Shown: positions 35,666 through 45,095, counted from the first letter of the stretch. The stretch: 64,000 nucleotides of DNA from Homoserinimonas sp. OAct 916 (GCF_003260275.1 NZ_QJHB01000011.1:62001-126000), one strand, 5' to 3'. Program-made: numbers and translations. Notes: generated by a model from the letters alone, not told the origin.

Positions 35666-36568
35666 ATGACCGCCGGAGTTCCCCTGCACTTCAACGCGCT
35701 GTCCAAGCGGTTCGGTGATGTGGCCGCCGTGAAAGATCTGACCTTCACCGTTGAGCCGGGCAGGGTGACCGGGTTCCTCGGGCCGAACGGTGCCGGCAAG
35801 ACCACCACAATGCGGATGCTGCTCGGGTTGGTCACCCCCACGGCGGGCACCGCCACCTTCGACGGCATTGCCTACCGTGACCTGCCCTCGCCGATGACGA
35901 CGGTCGGCGCCGCCCTGGAGGCCGCCAGTTTCCATCCCGGTCGCTCAGCTTTCAATCACCTGGCCGTGTACGCGCGTGCCGCCGCGATCCCGCTCGAGGC
36001 GGCCCGGGTTGCACTGGAACGCGTCGGCCTGGCCGAATACGGCTCGCGCCGGGTCGGCGGCTACTCGCTCGGTATGCGCCAACGCCTCGGCCTCGCCTTC
36101 GCCCTGCTCGGCGACCCCGGCGTGTTGGTACTCGATGAGCCGGTCAACGGCCTCGACCCGGAGGGCATCAAGTGGACGCGTGGGTTCCTCAGGCACATGG
36201 CCGATGAGGGCCGCACGGTCATGGTCTCCTCACATCTGCTCAGCGAGGTGGCACAATCCGTCGATGAGGTGGTCGTGATCACCCACGGTGAGCTCGCCCA
36301 CACCGGGCCGCTGTCAAGCCTCGACATGACCGAGACTCGCGAGGTTCTGGTCGATGGGCCCGATCGGGGTTCGCTCCAGAATGCGCTCACCGAGGCCGGC
36401 TACCTTGTGAGCGAGCTTCGCAGCGGGTTGCTCGTCAGCGGCGCAGAGGCCAGCGACGTGGGCCACGTGGCCTTCGCCGCCGGTGTGGAGTTGAGCGCAC
36501 TCAGTCAGAAGCGGTCGGGCCTCGAGGACTCCTTCCTCGCCCTGGTCGGCGAGGGGGGATCGCTGTGA
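35666..36568 (+). CDS. ABC transporter ATP-binding protein (exporter type)
   Basis: A 300-residue ATPase of the DRA/CcmA family: Walker A GPNGAGKTT, signature YSLGMRQRLGLAFALL, Walker B VLVLDEPVNGLDPEG, and a C-terminal regulatory segment of about 80 residues. AAGGAG precedes the ATG. Overlaps the permease gene by four bases; the two form a small exporter of the lantibiotic/antibiotic-immunity style. Substrate unknown. Confidence 0.92.
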   Translation: MTAGVPLHFNALSKRFGDVAAVKDLTFTVEPGRVTGFLGPNGAGKTTTMRMLLGLVTPTAGTATFDGIAYRDLPSPMTTVGAALEAASFHPGRSAFNHLAVYARAAAIPLEAARVALERVGLAEYGSRRVGGYSLGMRQRLGLAFALLGDPGVLVLDEPVNGLDPEGIKWTRGFLRHMADEGRTVMVSSHLLSEVAQSVDEVVVITHGELAHTGPLSSLDMTETREVLVDGPDRGSLQNALTEAGYLVSELRSGLLVSGAEASDVGHVAFAAGVELSALSQKRSGLEDSFLALVGEGGSL

Positions 36569-37386
36569 AGAATCTCTCATCGGCCCTCGCGTCTGAGGTG
36601 GCCAAACTCGTCTCGGTTCGACTGTGGTGGGTGCTTGCCCTGATCATGGTCGGCTATGTCGCAGTTGTCGCTGGCGGCCTCGCCACCGTGTTCGCCGGCA
36701 TCGAGACCGGCAAGATCCCCGGGGGCGAGGCCCACGGGCTGCCTCCAGGGTTCCCACTGACCACGACCGTCTACAGTTTCGCGACGTCCATCGGCTATGT
36801 CTTTCCGGTGCTGTTGGGCGCCCTGGCCGCCACGGCCGAGTTCCGCTACCAGACGCTGACCCCCACTTTTCTGGCCGATCCGCGCCGCGGCCGCGTGCTC
36901 GTCGCCAAGTCGCTCACCCTGACCGGTTTCGGTGCCGCCTACGGAGTGATCGCACTGGTCGGGTCGATGGCTGCCGGCGGGCTGGCAATCGCCCTCTTCG
37001 GCCTCGACCCGGCGTTCCTGTCAGACGAGGTGCTCACCCTCATTTGGCGCTCGATCATCGTGATGGCTCTCTGGGCGGCCATCGGTGTGGGCCTCGGCGT
37101 GCTCGTGCCGAGCCAGGTCGCCGCGATCGTGATCGTGCTGGCGTTCACCCAGTTCGTGGAACCCCTGCTGCGCACCGCGGCCGGCTTCATCGATTGGCTG
37201 GAACCCTATGGGAAGTTCCTGCCCGGTTCGGCCAGCGATGCCCTGGTCGGCTCCAGCGTGTTCACCATTATGGGTGGAAGCACCGCGCAACTGGAGTGGT
37301 GGCAGGGCGGCCTCGTTCTCCTCGGGTACGCCGTGCTCGCCACGGTCGGGGGCTTCTTCACGAGTTGGCGCCGCGACGTCACCTGA
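36565..37386 (+). CDS. ABC transporter permease (ABC-2 type)
   Basis: A 273-residue membrane protein with about six helices (WWVLALIMVGYVAVVAGGLATVF at the N-terminus, then segments near residues 75, 115, 160, 185 and 250). The cytoplasmic stretch EFRYQTLTPTFLADPRRGRVLVAKSL is typical of ABC-2 permeases that follow a DRA-type ATPase. Start overlaps the ATPase stop (GTGA), so the two are translated together. Confidence 0.88.
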   Translation: MKNLSSALASEVAKLVSVRLWWVLALIMVGYVAVVAGGLATVFAGIETGKIPGGEAHGLPPGFPLTTTVYSFATSIGYVFPVLLGALAATAEFRYQTLTPTFLADPRRGRVLVAKSLTLTGFGAAYGVIALVGSMAAGGLAIALFGLDPAFLSDEVLTLIWRSIIVMALWAAIGVGLGVLVPSQVAAIVIVLAFTQFVEPLLRTAAGFIDWLEPYGKFLPGSASDALVGSSVFTIMGGSTAQLEWWQGGLVLLGYAVLATVGGFFTSWRRDVT

Positions 37387-37413
37387 CCCTCGACCCGCAC
37401 CGGGCAAGTCTCG

Positions 37414-37419
37414 TAAGGT
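37414..37419 (+). promoter_or_regulatory. -10 element of acuI (leaderless)
   Basis: TAAGGT directly abuts one ATG (37420) and ends six bases before a second (37426). The spacing seen at the other leaderless genes favours 37426. Confidence 0.45.
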
Positions 37420-37425
37420 ATGACC

Positions 37426-38466
37426 ATGACAACGTCGACGAAGAGTTTTCGTGCAATTGTGGTGGATCGATCGCCTGACCGCCAGAAGGATGCGGGTTCA
37501 GAAGGCGGTGTCGCCGAGCTGCGCACCGTCAGCGACGACCTGTTGATGCCGGCATCCACCCCGGGGTCGGTCGCCATCGATGTGGAGTACTCGAGTCTCA
37601 ACTACAAAGACGCCCTGGCCCTCACCGGCCGGCCAGGGATCGTCAGCTCGTTTCCGTTGATCGCCGGTATCGACCTTGTCGGCCGTGTCTACTCCTCCGA
37701 CACCCACCACTGGAGCGCGGGCGACCTCGTCATCCTGAACGGCGCCGGCCTGGGTGAGCGCAGCCACGGTGGGTTCGCCGAGCACGCGCGTGTGGACGGC
37801 AAGTCACTGGTCCAGCTGCCGAGCGGCCTCACCTCCCGGCAGGCCGCGGCTATCGGCACCGCCGGACTGACCGCCCAGTTGAGTGTCCTGGCGCTCGAGC
37901 GGAATGGCGTGATCCCGGCCTCCGGGCCAGTTGTTGTCACCGGCGCCTCCGGAGGCGTGGGCAGCATCGCCGTGGCCCTGCTCGCACACCGCGGCTACCG
38001 GGTGATCGCCTCCACCGGACGCGTGGCGACCGAGACCGACTTCCTGCGTGGGCTCGGTGCCGACGAGGTGATTGACCGTGAGGAGCTGGGGGCGCCTGGC
38101 AAACCCCTGCAATCCGCTCGCTGGGCGGCCGGTGTCGACACGGTCGGCAGTCACACCCTCGCCAACGTGCTCGCCCAGACCAGATATGGCGGTGTGGTCA
38201 CCTGCTGTGGGCTCGCCCAAGGCGCTGACCTGCCGGCCTCGGTACTGCCATTCATCCTGCGCGCGGTCAGCCTCGTGGGTGTCAATTCGGTGGATGCACC
38301 ACTGAAGCTGCGTGAGAACGCCTGGCACCGGCTGGCCTCTGACCTCGACCACGATGCGCTCGACAGTGTGACGAGCGAAATCGGCTTGGGCGAGACCCTC
38401 GAGGCTGCAACACAGCTGCTGGCGGGCACGCTCCACGGTCGCACCGTGGTCGACGTCAACGGCTGA
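37426..38466 (+). CDS. acuI: Acrylyl-CoA reductase-like oxidoreductase (AcuI/YhdH, MDR family)
   Basis: NADPH-dependent medium-chain reductase that in AcuI reduces acrylyl-CoA to propionyl-CoA. The 346-residue product has YSSLNYKDALALTG and PLIAGIDLVGRV in the N-terminal catalytic domain and the Rossmann loop VVVTGASGGVGSIAVALLAHRG. The structural zinc cysteines of alcohol dehydrogenases are missing, as in AcuI. Propionyl-CoA made here would enter the methylcitrate pathway of the nearby prp genes, an inference only. Start 37426 is chosen from the -10 spacing; 37420 adds two residues. Confidence 0.85.
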   Translation: MTTSTKSFRAIVVDRSPDRQKDAGSEGGVAELRTVSDDLLMPASTPGSVAIDVEYSSLNYKDALALTGRPGIVSSFPLIAGIDLVGRVYSSDTHHWSAGDLVILNGAGLGERSHGGFAEHARVDGKSLVQLPSGLTSRQAAAIGTAGLTAQLSVLALERNGVIPASGPVVVTGASGGVGSIAVALLAHRGYRVIASTGRVATETDFLRGLGADEVIDREELGAPGKPLQSARWAAGVDTVGSHTLANVLAQTRYGGVVTCCGLAQGADLPASVLPFILRAVSLVGVNSVDAPLKLRENAWHRLASDLDHDALDSVTSEIGLGETLEAATQLLAGTLHGRTVVDVNG

Positions 38467-38509
38467 GTGGCTCGAACCTCACCCTCGGTGTTCGGGGATC
38501 GCGCGACCG

Positions 38510-38911
38510 TCAGTCGTTCGTGGAGCCGGTGTCGAAAACAGTCGCGTGGTCGGTCTGGTCGTCTCCGGCCAACCGCAACGCGTGTACCAGCTCGCCGGCA
38601 AGCGCGGTGCTGATGATCACGCGCTCGAATTCGCCGCCCTCGACATCGATCACCACTGAGGTTCGGGAACGCTTGACCAGCATGAAGTCTTTCCCACCGT
38701 GGAACTTCCAGGTGCCCACCGCCAGATTCAACGGCACATGGATGCCGGGAGCACGGATGCCCCGCAACCAGATCCACGGGTCCTGCGTGATCGTGGCCGC
38801 ACGGATCCCCTTTCGGGTGATCACAATCGGTTCTCGCCTGAGCGCGAGCGCCTTCTCCATTTTCGACAACTGAATTTCCAGCTTGTCGGGGTGAACGCGC
38901 ACGATTGCCAT
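38510..38911 (-). CDS. Conserved hypothetical protein
   Basis: A 133-residue soluble protein I cannot assign. It has an N-terminal helix (KLEIQLSKMEKALALRREP) and then an alternating hydrophobic pattern suggestive of a beta-barrel or PH-like domain (AVGTWKFHGGKDFMLVKRSRTSVVIDVEGGEFERVIIST), closing with a helix (ELVHALRLAGD). No signal peptide or membrane helix. It lies four bases after the MmpL-type gene on the same strand and may be co-transcribed with it. Confidence 0.65.
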   Translation of the reverse strand: MAIVRVHPDKLEIQLSKMEKALALRREPIVITRKGIRAATITQDPWIWLRGIRAPGIHVPLNLAVGTWKFHGGKDFMLVKRSRTSVVIDVEGGEFERVIISTALAGELVHALRLAGDDQTDHATVFDTGSTND

Positions 38912-38915
38912 ATCT

Positions 38916-41234
38916 CTAGTCTGCCCGACTGTTTCCGGTTCCGGAGAGTAGTTTCGTCACATTGCGCACTTCTGTGGCCGGAAGCTCAGTTTCAGCCAGT
39001 TTGCTCGGCCACCAGATCCGGCGGCCGATGTCATAGCTCAGCGCGGGCACCAGTAGCGAGCGCACCAAAAAGGTGTCCACGAGCACACCGAACGCGACGA
39101 TGAAGGAGATCTGGGCCATGAACAGAACCGGAAGCACACCGAGTGCGGCAAAGGTGGCGGCAAGCACGAGCCCGGCCGACGTGATCACCCCGCCGGTTAC
39201 CGAGAGTCCTCTCAAGATTCCGAGGCGTGTGCCGAACATCGTGGACTCCTCGCGCACGCGGGTCATCAGGAAGATGTTGTAGTCGATTCCGAGTGCCACC
39301 AGAAAGATGAAGCCGAACATCGGCACTGACGGGTCGGCGCCGGGAAACCCGAACAGGTGGTTGAACACCAGTGCAGACACTCCGAGCGCGGCCAGGTAAG
39401 AGATCACGACGGTGCTGATCAGGATCAACGGCGCCACGATCGACCTGAGGAGCAGCATCAGAACGGCCAGAATGACCACGAGAACCAGCGGAATGATCAG
39501 GTTGCGATCGTGCACGGATGCGGTATTCGTATCGAGCGCGACCGCCGTGACCCCGCCCACGAGCACGGTCGAATCAGCGCCGACCGACGACAGTTCGGTG
39601 CGCAGGTCGCGCACGGTCTGTTCAGCCTCGGCCGAGTCCGCGGCGGCATCAAGGGTCGCCTGCAGCAGCACCTGCCCGTTGACAACGGTGGGCTGGCTTG
39701 GAGGGCTGCCCGGCTTTCCGAGCTGCTTGATGCCCGCCTCATCGACCGGCAGTGTTCCCGACTTCGAATCGGAGGAGATCACGTTCACGCTCGTCACGCC
39801 TGCGGTGCCAAGCACAGTCTGCGCGATCTCATCGAAGTCAGCCTGCTGGCCGATCATGACCGCTGGGGTGCCGCTTCCCGCCGGGAAGTGCGCGGCGAGC
39901 ACCGCCTGCCCGTCGCGCGCCTGAGACGCTCCCAGAACGAATTCGCTCGAGGGAACGCCATCTGCCTTCAATTGCAGCATGCCCAGCGATGCGACCAGGA
40001 GCACCAGCGTCGAGACGACCCAGATCAGGCGCGGCCGCCTGGAGATCATGGCCCCCAGCTTCGGCCAGACGCCCGCGGCCCGGCGCCCGACCGTGGCCGG
40101 ATGATCGGAGCCGAACGCGGGTCGGATCGGCCAAAATGCGGCCCTCCCGGCCCACATCAGCAGGGCGGGCAACAGGGTGAGTGCACCGAGGAGCGCGAAC
40201 GCTATCCCGATCGAGGCGACCGGGCCCAGGGCCTTATTGGAGTTGAGGTCGCTGAACAGCAGGCACATCAAGCCGATGATGACGGTTCCGCCGGACGCGA
40301 GAATGGGCTGCCATGACCCCTTGAGCGCCGCCCAAGTGGCCTGCCAGGTGCCTTCGTGGTCGCGCAGGGCCTCCCGGTACCGGGCAACGTAGAGCAGCGA
40401 ATAGTCCGTCGCGGCACCGACCACCAGGATCAAAAGGATTCCCTGGGTCTGCCCGGTGAGCAGCACGATTTCGGCTTTGGCAAGCCACCAGACGGTCACG
40501 ATCGCGGCCGTGAGCGCCGCCATGCTGGTGCCGAGCACGATGATGGGCAGTAACGGTGACCGGTAGACGACGATCAGGATGAGCAGCACAGCGGCCAGCG
40601 CGACCAGGAGCAGCATCCCGTCCAGCCCGCTGAAGGCTCCGCCGATGTCGGCGGAGAGACCGGCGGGCCCCGTGAGGTGGGCGGAGAGTCCCGCTGGGGT
40701 CGAGGAGGCAAGATGGGCGCGAACCTCGGCGACGGTGTCGCTGACTTTGACCGTGCTGTCCATCGGCACGAACACTTCGACGGCCTCGCCGTCGGTCGAC
40801 CGGATCGGCGGCGAAACCGCGCCGGGGGCGACACCGGCAACCTCGCCGAAGACGGCGATCTGATCGTCGATCGCACTCATGTCGGTGTCAGTCAGGCCGC
40901 CGTCACGTTGATACACGACGATTCCGGGGATCAGGTCGCTCCCACGAAACTGGGTCTGCAGCTCCTGCACCTGGGTGGCCTCGGCACCGGCTGGGAGGTG
41001 CTGGGCCGCGTCGTTGCTGGACACCTCACTGATCTTGCCGAAGTAGGAACCTCCCATCGAGAAGGCCATGAACCAGACGAGGATCAACGCGGCGGGGATG
41101 ATGATCCTCAGCCAGCGGGGCACGGTGTGTCGCGAGCCCGCCGTCGTCGAGGACGACGGGATGCGCCCATCGGGCAGGTGACGGTCTGGAGTATGCGGAC
41201 GGTTGTGGGAGGGCGTGGCGGGTCGGTGCGGCAT
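38916..41234 (-). CDS. MMPL family RND transporter
   Basis: A 772-residue inner-membrane transporter with the twofold MmpL layout: helix 1 (WLRIIIPAALILVWFMAFSMGGSYFGKISE), a large extracytoplasmic loop, five more helices, then the repeat of the pattern. The proton-relay segment is GAATDYSLLYVARYREAL in the first half and LGIDYNIFLMTRVREES in the second, each with the conserved Asp-Tyr pair. The family exports lipids or amphipathic compounds in Actinobacteria. Start 41234 (MPHRPATPS) is preferred to an upstream non-ATG codon because of GAGAG before it. Confidence 0.9.
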   Translation of the reverse strand: MPHRPATPSHNRPHTPDRHLPDGRIPSSSTTAGSRHTVPRWLRIIIPAALILVWFMAFSMGGSYFGKISEVSSNDAAQHLPAGAEATQVQELQTQFRGSDLIPGIVVYQRDGGLTDTDMSAIDDQIAVFGEVAGVAPGAVSPPIRSTDGEAVEVFVPMDSTVKVSDTVAEVRAHLASSTPAGLSAHLTGPAGLSADIGGAFSGLDGMLLLVALAAVLLILIVVYRSPLLPIIVLGTSMAALTAAIVTVWWLAKAEIVLLTGQTQGILLILVVGAATDYSLLYVARYREALRDHEGTWQATWAALKGSWQPILASGGTVIIGLMCLLFSDLNSNKALGPVASIGIAFALLGALTLLPALLMWAGRAAFWPIRPAFGSDHPATVGRRAAGVWPKLGAMISRRPRLIWVVSTLVLLVASLGMLQLKADGVPSSEFVLGASQARDGQAVLAAHFPAGSGTPAVMIGQQADFDEIAQTVLGTAGVTSVNVISSDSKSGTLPVDEAGIKQLGKPGSPPSQPTVVNGQVLLQATLDAAADSAEAEQTVRDLRTELSSVGADSTVLVGGVTAVALDTNTASVHDRNLIIPLVLVVILAVLMLLLRSIVAPLILISTVVISYLAALGVSALVFNHLFGFPGADPSVPMFGFIFLVALGIDYNIFLMTRVREESTMFGTRLGILRGLSVTGGVITSAGLVLAATFAALGVLPVLFMAQISFIVAFGVLVDTFLVRSLLVPALSYDIGRRIWWPSKLAETELPATEVRNVTKLLSGTGNSRAD

Positions 41235-41408
41235 GTCACTCTCGGGGAAGGCGCCGAGCACACGAAACTGCCGCGGGCGTTCGGCGGCACGTCGGTACTA
41301 AGGGCTGGGCGAATGGGTGTCATTCCACGCTATTGGCACCCTGCCGAGCACAACACCATCGAAAGATTGAACCCCGGGGCGACCCCGCCCGGCAAGCACC
41401 GGCGACGT

Positions 41409-42236
41409 TCAGTCGCGCGTGGTTGCCGCCTCGATCACCGCGTCGATCAACGACGCGACACTGCGGCGAGCGGCCACGGTGTCGACCCGGAGACCCACGT
41501 TACGGGCATCCCTCGCGGTGCGCGGTCCGATGCATGCGATCAATGTCGATTCGGGGATGGGCGAGAGTTGTTCCAACACCTGTTCCGCGACGCTGCCCGA
41601 TGTGACCAGGATGGCATGGATCCGCCCCGCCGCCACGTCGCTCAGCACCTGTGCCCCGACCGGCACCCCGATGGTGCGATAGGCGACGACCTGCTTCACG
41701 TCATGGCCGATTCGAATCAGGCCCGGCGTCAATACGGGCGTGGCGGCCTGCGAGCGCAGGGTGAGGATCTTCAGGGGAACCACACCGCCCGTGGCCTCTG
41801 TCCATTCGGCGAGAAGTGCTCGTGCGGTGTTGTCTTCGCTCGGCACCAGGTCGACCGTGTAACCGGCCGCGGTCAAGGCGCTCGCCGTGGTCTCTCCCAC
41901 CGCAGCTATCTTGGTGCCCTCCGGGACCACCGCCCGATGAGACGACAGCACATCGACGGTCGTCGCACTGGTCACAGTGACCCAGTCGAACTCTCCGGCG
42001 GCCAGTTGAACCAGTGCGGCCTCCAGCGCCGGCGCATCATCGGTCTGCGCAAAATTGATCATCGGCGAGACCACCGGACTGGCCCCGTTGGCCCGCAACG
42101 CGGCCGCCACGGCATCGCCCCACGGGCCCCCGCGGGGTACCAGGACTCGCCAGCCCGACAGTCTTTTCGGCAACGAGATCGCGCCGGTGGCCGCCACTGC
42201 GAGCGCGGCCGCCTCAGCGGCATCAACCGAACTCAT
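41409..42236 (-). CDS. hemD: Uroporphyrinogen-III synthase family protein
   Basis: A 275-residue HemD-fold protein that should close hydroxymethylbilane to uroporphyrinogen III. Two alpha/beta domains are visible: LSGWRVLVPRGGPWGDAVAAAL with FDWVTVTSATTVDVL, and KIAAVGETTASALTAAG with HAILVTSGSVAEQVLEQL and ACIGPRTARDARNVGL. The start codon lies inside the end of the HemC-like gene (14-base overlap), so both are translated together. Because its partner has lost the HemC cofactor residue, it is uncertain whether this pair still serves heme synthesis. Confidence 0.82.
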   Translation of the reverse strand: MSSVDAAEAAALAVAATGAISLPKRLSGWRVLVPRGGPWGDAVAAALRANGASPVVSPMINFAQTDDAPALEAALVQLAAGEFDWVTVTSATTVDVLSSHRAVVPEGTKIAAVGETTASALTAAGYTVDLVPSEDNTARALLAEWTEATGGVVPLKILTLRSQAATPVLTPGLIRIGHDVKQVVAYRTIGVPVGAQVLSDVAAGRIHAILVTSGSVAEQVLEQLSPIPESTLIACIGPRTARDARNVGLRVDTVAARRSVASLIDAVIEAATTRD

Positions 42237-43248
42237 GAATCACTCCTGTCGACGTAAACTCCGCCGCGCCGTTGCGTATGAGGTCATTGGCCACGCTCGT
42301 TCCGAGCGCTTCGATCGCCACTTTGGTGGCCGCCGGACTCATCCCGTCCAGCACCACCCCGTGGGAACTGGTGATCTGCTTGCTGCCGGCCCCGTCGTAC
42401 ACGGTGGCGCTCAGCAACAGGAGGGATCCGTCGAGGATCGCGTACACGCCGAAGGCCGCATCCGTGTGCTCCTCAAGCCGTTCTTTCACATGACGCTCGG
42501 CGGTGGCCGTCGCCCGGGTTGGGCGGTGGTCGAGCCGGGCGAGCAGCGCCCGGATCAACGACACCTGAACGAAGTCGTGCTCGCGCACCTCGATTGCGAG
42601 CGCACCCTGGCCCGCGCCGGTCGGCCAATCGGGCAGCTCCAGAATCTCGCAGGCAACCTGGTCGAGCAACTCGAGCCGGGAGAGTTCAGCCACCGAGACC
42701 ACGGCAGCATCCAGGCTGCCGGTGGCCACCATCTCCAGCAGCACGCCGGCGTCGTGTTCCGCATCGATGACTTTCAGATCATTTCGGATGGCCTCGAGTT
42801 GGGCGATGCGGCGGGCCGACTCCGCTCCCACCCGCGCCCCGGGCGGTAGCTCGGCGAGCGTCAACCCGTCACGGGCGCACACCGCATCTCGGGCGTCCAG
42901 ACGCTGCACGATGGCACCCAGGCGAATCGCGCGTGCGGGCTCACTCGGAAGGTCGACCAACGCGTGCACGGCCAGCGTGAACTCGTTGTTTCGAAGAGCC
43001 TCACGGATCGCGGCAACGCACGCACGCGGAGAATGGGAATGCGCACCGGTCGCCTCTGGGCGCACCTGACGCGATGAATCTGCCGTGGGTTCCGCCTGGA
43101 TCGTCACCAGTTCGATCCGGCCCCCGGTGATCCGACGAATCTGGTCACCGAGTGCGGTTGCGCGAGCCTGTGCGAGCTGCCCCCCACAGGTGCCGATGCT
43201 CAGCACCGGTTCGCTCGGCGCAGGGGTGATCTCGGTCTTATCGGTCAC
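42223..43248 (-). CDS. Hydroxymethylbilane synthase (HemC) homologue lacking key catalytic residues
   Basis: The fold of porphobilinogen deaminase is recognisable over 341 residues: LSIGTCGGQLAQARA at the start, VHALVDLP, RDAVCARDG, VGAESARRIAQLEAIRNDL, GAGQGALAIEVR, and TATAERHVKERLEE. But functional residues differ from working HemC: GTRxSxLA is GTCGGQLA, HSxKD is HALVD, the RGN substrate loop is absent, and LEGGC, whose Cys carries the dipyrromethane cofactor, is LEEHT (position 262). It is probably not a working deaminase. GTG start at 43248 with GAGGT upstream; start uncertain. It overlaps hemD by 14 bases. Confidence 0.78.
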   Translation of the reverse strand: MTDKTEITPAPSEPVLSIGTCGGQLAQARATALGDQIRRITGGRIELVTIQAEPTADSSRQVRPEATGAHSHSPRACVAAIREALRNNEFTLAVHALVDLPSEPARAIRLGAIVQRLDARDAVCARDGLTLAELPPGARVGAESARRIAQLEAIRNDLKVIDAEHDAGVLLEMVATGSLDAAVVSVAELSRLELLDQVACEILELPDWPTGAGQGALAIEVREHDFVQVSLIRALLARLDHRPTRATATAERHVKERLEEHTDAAFGVYAILDGSLLLLSATVYDGAGSKQITSSHGVVLDGMSPAATKVAIEALGTSVANDLIRNGAAEFTSTGVIHEFG

Positions 43249-43535
43249 AGAACCGACCTCGTGCACGTGGCAGGCACACCGAGGATTCCAGAGAACCGGG
43301 CGTGTCACAAACACCCGCCGCCCCGAAGTGAATCGAGTATGTCATTTCTCCATCATCCGCTCTTGCTCCGGCCAAGACAAACGCAAACTGCTCCTCGCCC
43401 CCCGGATTGACGCAATGTTGTAAAAACGCAACCTGAACGACGCGGTGTCCGGCGCCAAAGATCCTCACTTAATTGATCTCGAGTTTTCTGTTGCGCTCTT
43501 GCCGGAAATCCAGTGCGTTGTACCCTGAATATGCG
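43249..43535. other. Divergent control region of the HemC-like and TetR genes
   Basis: About 290 bases with no gene. TACCCT at 43521-43526 is a possible -10 for the TetR gene, nine bases from its ATG. The word ACGCAA occurs twice (43410 and 43425 region) but no clear operator palindrome is seen. Confidence 0.45.
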
Positions 43536-44108
43536 ATGGCTTCTATTGCTCGATCGGCGGCCCGAGAGAGAATTCTCCACACCGCCGACCGCCTCTTTTC
43601 CGAACGCGGGATTCGTGACGTTGGCGTCGACGAACTCGTTGCCACATCGCGCGTCGCGAACGCGACGTTCTACCGCCACTTCCCGTCGAAAGACGAATTG
43701 GTCTTGGCGTTCTTGGTGCGATCGGGCGAGATTCGAATGCCCGGAACAATCGTGCAACAGGCGTTCTCGCTCGAGATGAACAAGCGCGAACAGTTTCTGA
43801 GCATCTTCGACGAGCTCGACTCGTGGTTTCGGGGCCCGGATTTCGGCGGAGACGCCACCATGAATGTGTTGATTGAAATGGGGCCGCAACACGCTCTCGG
43901 CAAGGCGAGTCTGACCCAGGTGGTCTGCCTCTTCCAAGTCCTGCGAGAGCAGGCCCGCAACGCAGGGTTCCATGATCCTGACGATTTCGCCTATTCATTC
44001 CAGATCTTGATGCGGGGGGCGATCATCGCCGCGCAGATCGGCGACATCGATGCGGCGAGGCGCAGCAAGGTTTTTGCGGGTTGGCTCCTCGATCATCAGA
44101 AGGTGTGA
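43536..44108 (+). CDS. TetR family transcriptional regulator
   Basis: A 190-residue TetR-type repressor with a clear N-terminal DNA-binding domain (RERILHTADRLFSERGIRDVGVDELVATSRVANATFYRHFPSKDELVLAFL). The C-terminal part (GDATMNVLIEMGPQHALGKASLTQVVCLFQVLREQARNAGF) resembles the TetR_C subgroup of YcdC-like proteins. Target unknown; the divergent HemC-like/hemD pair is the nearest candidate. Its stop codon directly abuts the stop codon of the convergent sigma gene with no base between them. Confidence 0.85.
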   Translation: MASIARSAARERILHTADRLFSERGIRDVGVDELVATSRVANATFYRHFPSKDELVLAFLVRSGEIRMPGTIVQQAFSLEMNKREQFLSIFDELDSWFRGPDFGGDATMNVLIEMGPQHALGKASLTQVVCLFQVLREQARNAGFHDPDDFAYSFQILMRGAIIAAQIGDIDAARRSKVFAGWLLDHQKV

Positions 44109-45095
44109 TCAGTCGTCGAGCAATCCCTGAAGCTCGGGGCAACGAAGCATGACCAGGGCGCGGGCTTCAAGCTGCCTGATCCTCTCCCGGGAGACCCCGA
44201 AGATCTCGCCGACCTGACTGCACGTCATTGGCTCGGCGTTCAACCCATAGCGAAGTGTGATGATTCGTGACTCGCGTTCGGGCAATCCTTGAACCCGTCG
44301 CCGGATCTCCTGGTCGCGCAGCGTCACATTCACTTCTTCGTCGACACTGATCGCATCGGTGTCTTCGATCAGGTCACCGATCTCCGACACGGAGTCATCA
44401 GACGCCGACATGTGCAGCGACACCGGTTCACGGTTCGCCCCCAAGAGTCGAACGACTTCTTCGACCGAGAGGTCAGCCTCTTTCGCGATCTCCTGAACGG
44501 TCGCATCGCGGCCGAGAATGCCGGAGATGTCTCGTCCGATGCGTCCCAGCTTGTTGATCTTCTCCATGGTGTGCACGGGGATCCGGATCAGTCGGGCCGA
44601 GTCGGCCAGGCTCCGGGTGATGGACTGTCTAATCCACCACATTGCATACGTGGAGAACTTGAACCCCTGACGGTAGTCGAATTTCTTCACCGCCCGGTCA
44701 AGGCCGAGGTTTCCCTCCTGGATGATGTCCATGAAAGGAACCCCGCGCCCGGCATATCTCTTGGCGATGCTGACGACCAGTTTCAAGTTGCAACAGATGA
44801 AACGCTGGTGAGCCTCCACCCCCTCATGGGCGATCTGCCTCAACTCACGCAGGTAGACCGGCGGCAGATTTCGCTCCGTGGCGATCTTCTCCTCCGCCAT
44901 CAGGCCGACTTCAATGGTCTGAGCGAGTTCGACTTCGTCCTCCGCGGTCAACAGCGGATATTGGCCGATCTGATGCAGGTAGTCGCGGACCGGGTCTGTG
45001 CTCGCGCCGACGATTGTCAGTCGCGGCCTGTCCGACCAATCGGTCTCGTATCGATCCTGCTGATTATTATTGGGTACTGAAACTGCGTTCGACAT
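44109..45095 (-). CDS. RNA polymerase sigma factor, sigma-70 group 2 (SigB/HrdB-like)
   Basis: A 328-residue primary-like sigma factor. Region 1.2 is DPVRDYLHQIGQYPLLTAEDEVELA; region 2 is NLKLVVSIAKRYAGRGVPFMDIIQEGNLGLDRAVKKFDYRQGFKFSTYAMWWIRQSI; region 3 follows with RIPVHTMEKINKLGR; region 4 holds the helix-turn-helix CSQVGEIFGVSRERIRQLEARAL. The absence of the long acidic region 1.1 and the length make it a non-essential group 2 factor, probably for stress or stationary phase. The ATG at 45095 follows GAGGTG. A minus-strand promoter candidate lies about 145 bases upstream. Confidence 0.9.
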   Translation of the reverse strand: MSNAVSVPNNNQQDRYETDWSDRPRLTIVGASTDPVRDYLHQIGQYPLLTAEDEVELAQTIEVGLMAEEKIATERNLPPVYLRELRQIAHEGVEAHQRFICCNLKLVVSIAKRYAGRGVPFMDIIQEGNLGLDRAVKKFDYRQGFKFSTYAMWWIRQSITRSLADSARLIRIPVHTMEKINKLGRIGRDISGILGRDATVQEIAKEADLSVEEVVRLLGANREPVSLHMSASDDSVSEIGDLIEDTDAISVDEEVNVTLRDQEIRRRVQGLPERESRIITLRYGLNAEPMTCSQVGEIFGVSRERIRQLEARALVMLRCPELQGLLDD

